Assembly: GCF_949987515.2 (NCBI RefSeq)
Contig: NW_027192651.1
Location: forward strand, 3,968,001-4,032,000
DNA from: Delphinus delphis
Lineage: Eukaryota; Chordata; Mammalia; Artiodactyla; Delphinidae
Direction of reading: 5' to 3'
DNA: 64,000 bases
In this document: positions 20,932-33,713 of the stretch, piece by piece
Layout: each line of letters opens with the position of its first letter
How positions within the stretch are numbered: position 1 is the stretch's first letter
Translations under genes and position numbers: made by a program
Notes under the pieces: model-generated
Database searches by the model: none
What the model was told of the DNA's origin: nothing
What the model saw: the letters and a program-made list of their open reading frames with translations, nothing else

Positions 20932-22683
20932 TCCTCAGGGACGGTGATGCAACATGGATTGAACACATCTAGACCCACAGCAGGATGAGACATAAGGCTG
21001 GAAACTGTTTGCGCTAAGAGAAATGTGAGGTTGGGTGAGGAAATGCACACCCTTTAAAGTAATACTACCTGGTACCCATTCAATGGGTCCCAAATCTGCA
21101 GGTTCAAGGGATCTTCCTACAGCTAAAACATGCATGGAAAACCCAGAGGACTGTACACCATGTGATCGGGAGATGTGTCTAAAATGCACCTCATTTATCC
21201 TCTCCTGGTGCTCCTGTTCACCATTCCAGCCACGCTACTTAGAATCTCCCCACTTGGAGAATCAGCACATTTAAACTTCTGTTTCACACATTTTGCAAAT
21301 TGTGAGGAGGATGAACGGGAAGAGGGGGAACCAATGAGAGAAGAGTTGTAGGGGTTTGGACGGGCACATATCACTCTAATTTCCCATTAAGAATAAGAAT
21401 TAAAGAAAGGCTCAGCCTGCCTCGCCGGAGCCAAAATAGGGCCTGAAGCAATCCTGCGGGTTTGAGGCCAGCTCACAAAAGAGCAACTTAAAAAATGGAG
21501 CTCAGGGTCACTGCAATTCACAAACCTGCAGAGTTATAAATGAAAACTAACGTCCAAAAATATGTTGAGGTAAGGCAAAGAAGAGGATCTGAATGCAAGA
21601 CAGAATTGCAAGAAACAGATTTCAAGAGATAGATTGGACTCGTCTTTAACGCACATGAAAAGCGGCAGAATTTCGACAATGATGCAGTTGGCCCAAAAGG
21701 GCGTATGCGTTTTTTCCTGATTATATCCAGGAAAAAACGCATACGCACTTTATGGGCAACGAAGCAAGCAAGCAATGCAAATGTGCACAACAAAGAAGTC
21801 TCACTTCCCACCGGTCAAAAGGGCCATCCTAAAAAATTGTAAAAACCAGAAATGCAGGACAGGCCATGGAGAACAGGGAGCCTTTATACGCTGATGGGCA
21901 GTGTGTGAACTGCCGAGAGCCACTCTGGAGAAGTGTATGGTGGTTCCTAAATCATCTAAAAAACAGAGCTACAGAGCATAGGACACTTCCAATCATGGGA
22001 GTATATCTAGGGAAGTCTAAAAATCAACAAGACACAAGCACACCACAGTTTAGGGCTACTCTGTTTACAAGAACCTCAACTTCAGTACACCTTAAATATC
22101 CCAGGAAAGAGAACAATGGATAAAGAAGATGTGGTACTTATGTACAATGGAATATCTCTTCACCATGAAATCAATGTAATAAGGCTAGTAGAAGGATAAA
22201 GAGTGGATTTAGGTCCGATAATACTACTTGAAATAAGTCAAACAGAAAAAGAAACATATCATAAGATATCACTTATAGAGGGAGGGTAAATATGGCTGCA
22301 CAAGAAATGAATTACAGAACAGAACAGTGTCTCACATTTAGAAAACACACTTATGTCAGCTTAAGGGGAAAGGAGAGGTGGGGTGATGCATAAAACCAGA
22401 GTTTGAAATTAGCACAGATACCGTTCAATAAACCAAATAGGTATTAGACAAGATCTACACCTTGCTCAATGAACAGGCCTCAACACACCCTATACACCGC
22501 AGAGAAATATATCTGAGGAATAAGAATCTTAAAACCCATGTATTGATATATCTCCATAAGGGAATCAAGTGTGTGCAGAGCGGCACAAACACAGCAGTGA
22601 AAAGGAGCTAAACCCCATTATAGAAATAAATTTTAAAAACAAAACGCTGAAACAATGAAAGAGAGAAAAATTCTTACAAAATT
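20932..22683 (+). repeat. Diverged long-form monomer B, copy 1 (1,752 bp)
   Basis: Complete ancestral-type unit. It starts with CCTCAGGGACGGTGATGCAA, which is repeated with changes at the start of C, 1,752 bp later. It includes about 167 bp (22,601-22,767, running into C) that the short monomers lack: the L1 A-rich end and the start of the non-L1 segment. Its length equals the ~1.75-kb form of the common cetacean satellite as I recall it. Palindrome 21,688-21,759. Confidence 0.9.
21688..21759. repeat. Palindrome of monomer B
   Basis: It has 72 positions, six of which differ from the consensus, including two near the centre and three in the right arm. Most of the stem, including all of GGGCGTATGCGTTTTTTCC and its partner up to CGCATACG, remains paired. 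Confidence 0.88.
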
Positions 22684-24238
22684 CGCTCAGGGGCTGTGAT
22701 GCAACCTGGATTGACCACATATAAACCCACAGCTGGATAAGACATAAGGCTGGACACTTGGGGCTGACAGGATTGGTGAGCTTTGGTGAGCAACTGCCGA
22801 AAGTTTAATGCAATACTTCATGCTACTCAGTCCAAGGGTCCCAACACTCCAGGTTGAAGGGAATCTTCCTACAGCTAAACCATACTTGGGAAACCCAGCG
22901 ACTGGTATACCATATGATCGGGAAAGGTTTCTAAAACGCACCTCATTTTTCCTCTCCTGGGGCTCCGGATCGACATTCCAGCCGCTTTACTAACAACATC
23001 CCCACATGGAGTCAATGCCTTTAAGTTCTGGTATCGCACAGTCTGCAGTTAGTGCAGAGGATGAATGGGAATAGGGGGAACCAGTGAGAAACTAGCTGTA
23101 GCGGTTTCAATGGGCACATGTCACTCTAATATCACATCAGTAAGAAGAATTAACCAAAGGCACAGCAGGTGCCCCAGAGAAAAATAGGGCTTCAAGGAAT
23201 CCTGTGGTTATGGGGCAATACCACAAAAATAAGAGCTAAAAAATGGAGCTAAGGGCCACTGCAATTCAAAAACCTGCAGAGTTATAAAGGCCAACTATTT
23301 TTAAAAAATATATTGAGGTAAGGCTATGAAGAGGCATTGAAAGCAAGGTAGAATTGAAGGAAACCGATTTCAGGAGGTAGACTGGAATTGCATTGAAAGC
23401 ATATGAAGAGAGTCAGAAACTCGACAATGATGCACTTGGCCAAAAAGGGCGTATGCATTTTTTCCTGAATATATTCAGGAAAAAACGCATACGCCCTTTT
23501 TGGCCAACCAAGCAAGCTTGCAAAGGAAATCTGCACTACAATGAAGTCTCACTTCCCCCCGGTCAAAAGGGCCATCTGAAAAAAGTGTAAAATCCAGAAA
23601 GGCAGGACAGGCCATGGAGAACTGGGAGCCTTGTTATGCTGATGGGCGGGATGTAAATTGCCAACAACCACTAGGGAGAAGTGTATGGTGTTTCCTGAAA
23701 CATCTAAAAACAAAGCAACAGAACCTAGGGCACTTCCACTTATGGTCCTATAGATTAGGGAAATTAAAATCAAAAAGACACAGCCACCCCAAAGTTTGGA
23801 ACGGCTCTGTTTACAAGAACCTCGTTTACAGTACAAGTTCAACATCACAGAAAGTGAAAAATGGATAAAGAAGTTGTGGTATTTACTTACAAAGCAATAT
23901 CACTCAGCAATGAAATCTGTGTCATCAGGCCCTTAGCAGCACAATGAGTGGATTCAGGTATGATGATTCTAACTGAAATAAGTCACACAGAAAAAGAAAC
24001 AACATAAGATATCAGTAATACACGGAATGGAAACTTGGCTACACAGGTACTGAATTACAGAACAGAACAGGGTCTCAAATTTAGAAAACCAACTTATTCT
24101 TGCTTAAGGGTAAAGGTGAGTTGGGGTGCTGCATAAAACCATAGATTGAAATGAGCACAGATAAAGTTCCTTTAGCCAAATATGGAATAGACAAGAGCTA
24201 CTCCTTGCTCAACGAAATGGACTCAACACCCCATATTA
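22684..24238 (+). repeat. Hybrid monomer C, copy 1 (old left, young right)
   Basis: From 22,684 to about 23,355 the sequence is diverged like A and B. A short patch at ~23,359-23,402 matches the young consensus, ~23,403-23,424 is old again, and from ~23,425 rightward it is young. This is the boundary between fossil units and array 2. Palindrome 23,436-23,507 has one mismatch (A at 23,457). Confidence 0.88.
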
Positions 24239-25816
24239 AACGCCTAATAATGTGCCTGACTTGTAAGTATCTTAAAACCTATGGATTGCTATGTCTCCGA
24301 AAGAGAATCAAGCATGTGTACAGGGGCATAAACGCAGCAGTGATAGGATTGGAGAGGTTCGGTGAGCAAATGAAGACCCTTTGAAGTCATATTGCATGGT
24401 ACCCATTCCACGGGTTTCAACTAACCAGGTTTAAGGTATTCTTCCTTCAGCTAAAACATGCATGTGGAACCTAGAGTATGATCAACCATGTGATCGGGAG
24501 ACGTGTTCAAATATGTCTCAGTTTTCCTCCCCTGGTACTCGGGTGCAACATTCCAGACGCTTTACTAACACTCTCCCGACTTGGAGAGTCAGTCCCTTTA
24601 ACCTCCTGTTTCGCCCAGTTTGCAATTCCTGCGGAAGATGAACAGGAATAGCGAGAACCAATGAGGCTAGTTGGAGGTGTCTGGACGGGCAAATTTAACT
24701 CTCATTTCCCACCAGGAAGAGGAATTAACCAAAGGCTCAGCGTGCCGTGCCGGAACCAGATTAGGGCCTGAAGCCATCCTGCGGTGTTGCGGCCAGCTCA
24801 AAAGAAAGCGAGTTGAAGAAAGGAGATCAGGGGCACTGGAATTCACAAACCTGCAGAGTTATAAATGACAGCTATCGTCCAAAAATATACTGAAGTAAGG
24901 CTGCCAAGAGGACTTGAAAGCGGGGCAGAATTGTAGGAAACCGATTTCAGGAGGTAGACTGGAATTGCATTGAAAGCATAGGAAAAGAGGCAGAACGTCC
25001 ACAATGATGCACTTGGCCAAAAAGGGCGTATGCGTTTTTTCCTGAATATATTCAGGAAAAAACGCATACGCCCTTTTTGGCCAACCAAGCAAGCTTGCAA
25101 AGGAAATCTGCACTACAATGAAGTCTCACTTCCCCCCGGTCAAAAGGGCCATCTGAAAAAAGTGTAAAATCCAGAAAGGCAGGACAGGCCATGGAGAACT
25201 GGGAGCCTTGTTATGCTGATGGGCGGGATGTAAATTGCCAACAACCACTCGGGAGAAGTGTATGGTGTTTCCTGAAACATCGAAAAAACAAAGCAACAGA
25301 ACCTAGGGCACTTCCACTTATGGTCCTATAGCTTAGGGAAATTAAAATCAAAAAGACACAGCCACCCCAAAGTTTGGAACGGCTCTGTTTACAGGAACCT
25401 CGTTTACAGTACAAGTTCAACATCGCAGAAAGTGAAAAATGGATAAAGAAGTTGTGGTATTTACTTACAAAGCAATATCACTCAGCAATGAAATCTGTGT
25501 CCTAAGGCCTTTAGCAGCACAATGAGTGGATTCAGGTATGATGATTCTAACTGAAATAAGTCACACAGAAAAAGAAACATCATAAGATATCAGTAATACA
25601 CGGAATGTAAACTTAGCTACACAGCAACTGAATTACAGAACAGAACAGGGTCTCAAATTTAGAAAACCAACTTATTCTTGCTTAAGGGTAAAGGTGAGTT
25701 GGGGTGCTGCATAAAACCAGAGATTGAAATGAGCACAGATAAAGTTCCTTAAGCCAAATATGGAATAGACAAGAGCTACTCCTTGCTCAATGAAATGGAC
25801 TCAACACCCCATATTA
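24239..25816 (+). repeat. Monomer 11
   Basis: Palindrome 25,013-25,084 is perfect. It has a small deletion where most copies read CCAATGAGAGGC (here CCAATGAGGC, near 24,658), and the left segment is of the CCTAGAGTATG type. Confidence 0.93.
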
Positions 25817-27396
25817 AACGCCTAAGAATGTACCTGACTAGTAAGTATCTTAAAACCTAGGGATTGCTATGTCTCCGAAAGAGAATCAAGCATGTGTACA
25901 GGGACATGAACGCAGCAGTGCTAGGATTGGAGAGGTTCGGTGAGCAAATGAAGACCCTTTGAAGTCATATTGCATGGTACCCATTCCACAGGTTTCAACT
26001 ACCCAGGTTTAAGGTATTCTTCCTTCAGCTAAAACATGCATGTGGAACCTAGAGTATGATCAACCATGTGATCGGGAGACGTGTTCAAATATGTCTCAGT
26101 TTTCGTACCCTGGTACTCGGGTGCAACATTCCAGATGCTTTACTAACACTCTCCCGACTTGGAGAGTCAGTCCCTTTAACCTCCTGTTTGGCCCAGTTTG
26201 CAATTTCTGCGGAAGATGAACAGGAATAGTGAGAACCAATGAGAGGCTAGCTGGAGGTGTCTGGACGGGCAAATTTAACTCTCATTTCCCACCAGGAAGA
26301 GGAATTAACCAAAGGCTCAGCGTGCCGTGCCGGATCCAGATTAGGGCCTGAAGCCATCCTGCGGTGTTGCAGCCAGGTCACAAGAAAGCGAGTTGAAGAA
26401 AGGAGCTCAGGGGCACTGTAATTCACAAACCTGCAGAGTTATAAATGACAGCTATCGTCCAAAAATAGACTGAAGTAAGGCTGCCAAGAGGACTTGAAAG
26501 CGGGGCAGAATTGCAGGAAACCGATTTCAGGAGGTAGACTGGAATTGCATTGAAAGCATAGGAAAAGAGGCAGAACGTCCACAATGATGCACTTGGCCAA
26601 AAAGGGCGTATGCGTTTTTTCCTGAATATATTCAGGAAAAAACGCATACGCCCTTTTTGGCCAACCAAGCAAGCTTGCAAAGGAAATCTGCACTACAATG
26701 AAGTCTCATTTCCCCCCGGTCAAAAGGGCCATCTGAAAAAAGTGTAAAATCCAGAAAGGCAGGACAGGCCATGGAGAACTGGGAGCCTTGTTATGCTGAT
26801 GGGCGGGATGTAAATTGCCAACAACCACTTGGGAGAAGTATATGGTGTTTCCTGAAACATCTAAAAAACAAAGCAAGAGAGCCTAGGGCACTTCCACTTA
26901 AGGTCCTATAGCTTAGGGAATACAAAATCAAAAAGACACAGCCACCCCAAAGTTTGGAACGGCTCTGTTTACAAGAACCTCGTTTACAGTACAAGTTCAA
27001 CATCGCAGAAAGTGAAAAATGGATAAAGAAGTTGTGGTATTTACTTACAAAGCAATATCACTCAGCAATGAAATCTGTGTCATCAGGCCCTTAGCAGCAC
27101 AATGAGTGGATTCAGGTATGATGATTCTAACTGAAATAAGTCACACAGAAAAAGAAACATCATAAGATATCAGTAATACATGGAATGTAAACTTGGCTAC
27201 ACAGCAACTGAATTACAGAACAGAACAGGGTCTCAAATTTAGAAAACCAACTTATGCTTGCTTAAGGGTAAAGGTGAGTTGGGGTGCTGCATAAAACCAG
27301 AGATTGAAATGAGCACAGATAAAGTTCCTTAAGCCAAATATGGAATAGACAAGAGCTACTCCTTGCTCAACGAAATGGACTCAACACCCCATATTA
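25817..27396 (+). repeat. Monomer 12
   Basis: Palindrome 26,593-26,664 is perfect. It shares with monomers 13 and 14 the changes AAACCTAGGGATTG and GCAGTGCTAGG at its left end. Confidence 0.93.
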
Positions 27397-28976
27397 AACG
27401 CCTAAGAATGTACCTGACTAGTAAGTATCTTAAAACCTAGGGATTGCTATGTCTCCGAAAGAGAATCAAGCATGTGTACAGGGGCATAAACGCAGCAGTG
27501 CTAGGATTGGAGAGATTCGGTGAGCAAATGAAGACCCTTTGAAGTCATATTGCATGGTACCCATTCCACAGGTTTCAACTACCCAGGTTTAAGGTATTCT
27601 TCCTTCAGCTAAAACATGCATGTGGAACCTAGAGTATGATCAACCATGTGATCGGGAGACGTGTTCAAATATGTCTCAGTTTTCCTCCCCTGGTACTCGG
27701 GTGCAACATTCCAGACGCTTTACTAACACTCTCCCCACTTGGAGAGTCAGCGCCTTTAACCTCCTGTTTGGCCCAGTTTGCAATTTCTGCGGAAGATGAA
27801 CAGGAATAGCGAGAACCAATGAGAGGCTAGCTGGAGGTGTCTGGACGGGCAAATTTAACTCTCATTTCCCACCAGGAAGAGGAAATAACCAAAGGCTCAG
27901 CGTGCCGGGCCGGAAACAGATTAGGGCCTGAAGCCATCCTGCGGTGTTGCGGCCAGGTCACAAGAAAGCGAGTTGAAGAAAGGAGCTCAGGGGCACTGTA
28001 ATTCACAAACCTGCAGAGTTATAAATGACAGCTATCGTCCAAAAATAGACTGAAGTAAGGCTGCCAAGAGGACTTGAAAGCGGGGCAGAATTGCAGGAAA
28101 CCGATTTCAGGAGGTAGACTGGAATTGCATTGAAAGCATAGGAAAAGAGGCAGAACGTCCACAATGATGCACTTGGCCAAAAAGGGCGTATGCGTTTTTT
28201 CCTGAATATATTCAGGAAAAAACACATACGCCCTTTTTGGCCAACCAAGCAAGCTTGCAAAGGAAATCTGCACTACAATGAAGTCTCATTTCCCCCCGGT
28301 CAAAAGGGCCATCTGAAAAAAGTGTAAAATCCAGAAAGGCAGGACAGGCCATGGAGAACTGGGAGCCTTGTTATGCTGATGGGCGGGATGTAAATTGCCA
28401 ACAACCACTTGGGAGAAGTATATGGTGTTTCCTGAAACATCTAAAAAACAAAGCAAGAGAGCCTAGGGCACTTCCACTTAAGGTCCTATAGCTTAGGGAA
28501 TTCAAAATCAAAAAGACACAGCCACCCCAAAGTTTGGAACGGCTCTGTTTACAAGAACCTCGTTTACAGTACAAGTTAAACATCGCAGAAAGTGAAAAAT
28601 GGATAAAGAAGTTGTGGTATTTACTTACAAAGCAATATCACTCAGCAATGAAATCTGTGTCATCAGGCCCTTAGCAGCACAATGAGTGGATTCAGGTATG
28701 ATGATTCTAACTGAAATAAGTCACACAGAAAAAGAAACATCATAAGATATCAGTAATACATGGAATGTAAACTTGGCTACACAGCAACTGAATTACAGAA
28801 CAGAACAGGGTCTCAAATTTAGAAAACCAACTTATGCTTGCTTAAGGGTAAAGGTGAGTTGGGGTGCTGCATAAAACCAGAGATTGAAATGAGCACAGAT
28901 AAAGTTCCTTAAGCCAAATATGGAATAGACAAGAGCTACTCCTTGCTCAACGAAATGGACTCAACACCCCATATTA
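27397..28976 (+). repeat. Monomer 13
   Basis: The left half is practically identical to monomer 14. The L1 half resembles monomer 12 (GAATTCAAAATC versus GAATACAAAATC). Palindrome 28,173-28,244 has one mismatch (A at 28,224). Confidence 0.93.
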
Positions 28977-30554
28977 AACGCCTAAGAATGTACCTGACTA
29001 GTAAGTATCTTAAAACCTAGGGATTGCTATGTCTCCGAAAGAGAATCAAGCATGTGTACAGGGGCATAAACGCAGCAGTGCTAGGATTGGAGAGATTCGG
29101 TGAGCAAATGAAGACCCTTTGAAGTCATATTGCATGGTACCCATTCCACAGGTTTCAACTACCCAGGTTTAAGGTATTCTTCCTTCAGCTAAAACATGCA
29201 TGTGGAACCTAGAGTATGATCAACCATGTGATCGGGAGACGTGTTCAAATATGTCTCAGTTTTCCTCCCCTGGTACTCGGGTGCAACATTCCAGACGCTT
29301 TACTAACACTCTCCCCACTTGGAGAGTCAGCGCCTTTAACCTCCTGTTTGGCCCAGTTTGCAATTTCTGCGGAAGATGAACAGGAATAGCGAGAACCAAT
29401 GAGAGGCTAGCTGGAGGTGTCTGGACGGGCAAATTTAACTCTCATTTCCCACCAGGAAGAGGAAATAACCAAAGGCTCAGCGTGCCGGGCCGGAAACAGA
29501 TTAGGGCCTGAAGCCATCCTGCGGTGTTGCGGCCAGGTCACAAGAAAGCGAGTTGAAGAAAGGAGCTCAGGGGCACTGTAATTCACAAACCTGCAGAGTT
29601 ATAAATGACAGCTATCGTCCAAAAATAGACTGAAGTAAGGCTGCCAAGAGGACTTGAAAGCGGGGCAGAATTGCAGGAAACCGATTTCAGGAGGTAGACT
29701 GGAATTGCATTGAAAGCATAGGAAAAGAGGCAGAACGTCCACAATGATGCACTTGGCCAAAAAGGGCGTATGCGTTTTTTCCTGAATATAATCAGGAAAA
29801 AACGCATACGCACTTTTTGGCCAACCAAGCAAGCTTACAAAGGAAATCTGCACTACAATGAAGTCTCACTTCCCCCCGGTCAAAAGGGCCATCGGAAAAA
29901 AGTGTAAAATCCAGAAAGGCAACAGGCCATTGAGAACTGGGAGCCTTGTTATGCTGATGGGCGGGATGTAAATTGCCAACAGACACTCGGGAGAAGTGTA
30001 TGGTGTTTCCTGAAACATCTAAAAAACAAAGCAACAGAGCCTAGGGCACTTCCACTTATGGTCCTATAGCTTAGGGAAATTAAAATCAAAAAGACACAGC
30101 CACCCCAAAGTTTGGAACGGCTCTGTTTACAAGAACCTCGTTTACAGTACAAGTTCAACATCGCAGAAAGTGAAAAATGGAGAAAGAACTTGTGGTACTT
30201 ACGTACAATGCAGTATAACTCAGCAATGAAATCTATGTCATCAGGCCCGTAGCAGCATAATGAGTAGATTCAGGTACGATGGTTCTAACTGAATTAAGTC
30301 ACACAGAAAAAGAAACATCATAAGATATCACTAATACACGGAATGTAAACTTGGCTACACAGGAACTGAATTCCAAAACAGAACAGGTTCTCAAATTTAG
30401 AAAACCAACTTATGCTTGCTTAAGGGGAAAGGTGAGTTGGGGTGCTGCATAAAACCAGAGATTGAAATGAGCACAGATAAAGTTCCTTAAGCCAAATATG
30501 GAATAGACAAGAGCTACTCCTTGCTCAACGAAATGGACTCAACACCGCATATTA
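28977..30554 (+). repeat. Monomer 14
   Basis: The left half is a copy of monomer 13, but the part to the right of the palindrome switches to a different type with GGCAACAGGCCATTGAG, also found in monomers 17 and 18. Palindrome 29,753-29,824 has two mismatches (A at 29,791 and A at 29,812). This is a clear recombinant. Confidence 0.93.
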
Positions 30555-32133
30555 AACGCCTAAGAATGTACCTGACTAGTAAGTATCTTAAAACCTATGG
30601 ATTGCTATGTCTCCGAAAGAGAATCAAGGATGTGTACAGGGGCATAAACGCAGCAGTGATAGGATTGAAGAGGTTCGGTGAGCAAATGAAGACCCTTTGA
30701 AGTCATATTGCATGGTACCCATTCCACGGGTTTCAACTACCCAGGTTTTAGGTATTCTTCCTTCAGCTAAAACATGCATGTGGAACCCAGAGTATGATCA
30801 ACCATGTGATCAGGAGACATGTTCAAATATGTCTCAGTTTTCCTCCCCTGGTACTCGGGTGCAACATTCCAGACGCTTTACTAACACTCTCCCCACTTGG
30901 AGAGTCAGCGCCTTTAACCTCCTGTTTGGCCCAGTTTGCAATTTCTGCGGAAGATGAACAGGAATAGCGAGAACCAATGAGAGGCTAGCTGGAGGTGTCT
31001 GGACGGGCAAATTTAACTCTCATTTCCCACCAGGAAGAGGAAATAACCAAAGGCTCAGCGTGCCGTAGCGGAACCAGATTAGGACCTGAAGCCATCCTGC
31101 GGTGTTGCGGCCAACTCAAAAGAAAGCGAGTTGAAGAAAGGAGCTCAGGGTCACTGTATTTCACAAACCTGCAGAGTTATAAATGACAGCTATCGTCCAA
31201 AAATAGACTGAAGTAAGGCTGCCAAGAGGACTTGAAAGCGGGGCAGAATTGCAGGAAACCGATTTCAGGAGGTAGACTGGAATTGCATTGAAAGCATAGG
31301 AAAAGAGGCAGAACGTCCACAATGATGCACTTGGCCAAAAAGGGCGTATGCGTTTTTTCCTGAATATATTCAGGAAAAAACGCATACGCCCTTTTTGGCC
31401 AACCAAGCAAGCTTGCAAAGGAAATCTGCACTACAATGAAGTCTCACTTCCCCCCGGTCAAAAGGGCCATCTGAAAAAAGTGTAAAATCCAGAAAGGCAG
31501 GACAGGCCATGGAGAACTGGGAGCCTTGTTATGCTGATGGGCGGGATGTAAATTGCCAACAACCACTCGGGAGAAGTGTATGGTGTTTCCTGAAACATCT
31601 AAAATACAAAGCAACAGAGCCTAGGGCACTTCCACTATGGTCCTATAGCTTAGGGAATTTAAAATCAAAAAGACACAGCCACCCCAAAGTTTGGAACGGC
31701 TCTGTTTACAAGAACCTCGTTTACAGTACAAGTTCAACATCGCAGAAATTGAAAAATGGATAAAGAAGTTGTGGTATTTACTTACAAAGCAATATCACTC
31801 AGCAATGAAATCTGTGTCATCAGGCCCTTAGCATCACAATGAGTGGATTCAGGTATGATGATTCTAACTGAAATAAGTCACACAGAAAAAGAAACATCAT
31901 AAGATATCAGTAATACACGGAATGTAAACTTGGCTACACAGGAACTGAATTACAGAGCAGAACAGGGTCTCAAATTTAGAAAACCAACTTATGCTTGCTT
32001 AAGGGGAAAGGTGAGTTGGGGTGCTGCATAAATCCAGAGATTGAAATGAGCACAGATAAAGTTCCTTAAGCCAAATATGGAATAGACAAGAGCTACTCCT
32101 TGCTCAACGAAATGGACTCAACACCGCATATTA
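30555..32133 (+). repeat. Monomer 15
   Basis: Palindrome 31,331-31,402 is perfect. The left segment is the CCAGAGTATG type with GTGATCAGGAGAC; one base is missing in the CCACTATGGTCC block of the L1 half. Confidence 0.93.
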
Positions 32134-33713
32134 AACGCCTAAGAATGTACCTGACTAGTAAGTATCTTAAAACCTATGGATTGCTATGTCTCCGAAAGAG
32201 AATCAAGCATGTGTACAGGGGCATAAACGCAGCAGTGATAGGATTGGAGAGGTTCGGTGAGCAAATGAAGACCCTTTGAAGTCATATTGCATGGTACCCA
32301 TTCCACGGGTTTCAAATACCCAGGTTTAAGGTATTCTTCCTTCAGCTAAAACATGCATGTGGAACCTAGAGTATGATCAACCATGTGATCGGGAGACGTG
32401 TTTAAATATGTCTCAGTTTTCGTACCCTGGTACTCGGGTGCAACATTCCAGACGCTTTACTAACACTCTCCCCACTTGGAGAGTCAGTCCCTTTAACCTC
32501 CTGTTTGGCCCAGTTTGCAATTTCTGTGGAAGATGAACAGGAATAGCGAGAACCAATGAGAGACTAGCTGGAGGTGTCTGGATGGGCAAATTTAACTCTC
32601 ATTTCCCACCATGAAGAGGAAATAACCAAAGGCTCAGCGTGCCGTGCCGGAACCAGATTAGGGCCTGAAGACATCCTGCGGTGTTGCGGCCAGGTCACAA
32701 GAAAGCGAGTTAAAGAAAGGAGCTCAGGAGCACTGTAATTCACAAACCTGCAGAGTTATAAATGACAGCTATCGTCCAAAAATATACTGAAGGAAGGCTG
32801 CCAAGAGGACTTGAAAGCGGGGCAGAATTGCAGGAAACCGATTTCAGGAGGTAGACTGGAATTGCATTGAAAGCATAGGAAAAGAGGCAGAACGTCCACA
32901 ATGATGCACTTGGCCAAAAAGGGCGTATGCGTTTTTTCCTGAATATATTCAGGAAAAAACGCATACGCCCTTTTTGGCCAACCAAGCAAGCTTGCAAAGG
33001 AAATCTGCACTACAATGAAGTCTCACTTCCCCCCGGTCAAAAGGGCCATCTGAAAAAAGTGTAAAATCCAGAAAGGCAGGACAGGCCATGGAGAACTGGG
33101 AGCCTTGTTATGCTGAAGGGCGGGATGTAAATTGCCAACAAACACTCATTTGAAGTGTATGGTGTTTCCTGAAACATCTAAAAAACAAAGCAACAGAGCC
33201 TAGGGCACTTCCACTTATGGTCCTATAGCTTAGGGAATTTAAAATCAAAAAGACACAGCCACCCCAAAGTTTGGAACGGCTCTGTTTACAAGAACCTCGT
33301 TTACAGTACAAGTTCAACATCGCAGAAATTGAAAAATGGATAAAGAAGTTGTGGTACTCATGTACAAAGCAATATCACTCAGCAATGAAATCTGTGTCAT
33401 CAGGCCCGTAGCAGCATAATGAGTGGATTCAGGTACGATGATTCTAACTGAAATAAGTCACACAGAAAAAGAAACATCATAAGATATCAGTAATACACGG
33501 AATGGAAACTTGGCTACACAGGAACTGAATTACAGAACAGAACAGGGTCTCAAATTTAGAAAACCAACTTATGCTTGCTTAAGGGGAAAGGTGAGTTGGG
33601 GTGCTGCATAAAACCAGAGATTGAAATGAGCACAGATAAAGTTCCTTAAGCCAAATATGGAATAGACAAGAGCTACTCCTTGCTCAACGAAATGGACTCA
33701 AAACCCCATATTA
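32134..33713 (+). repeat. Monomer 16
   Basis: Palindrome 32,910-32,981 is perfect. Unusual CAAACACTCATTTGAAG replaces the normal CACTCGGGAGAAG block at ~33,139. Confidence 0.93.

Larger units (their letters stand above)
13741..23430. repeat. Spacer block, copy 1 of a duplicated ~9.7-kb segment
   Basis: This block recurs at 42,706-52,396 in the same orientation, displaced by 28,965 bp (28,966 after a one-base indel near 23,175). By eye I count roughly twenty base differences over ~9.7 kb. It contains the decayed array edge, two L1 fragments, the ERV remnant, long monomers A and B and the start of hybrid C. All frame-breaking lesions of the ERV are shared, so duplication followed decay. Confidence 0.95.
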
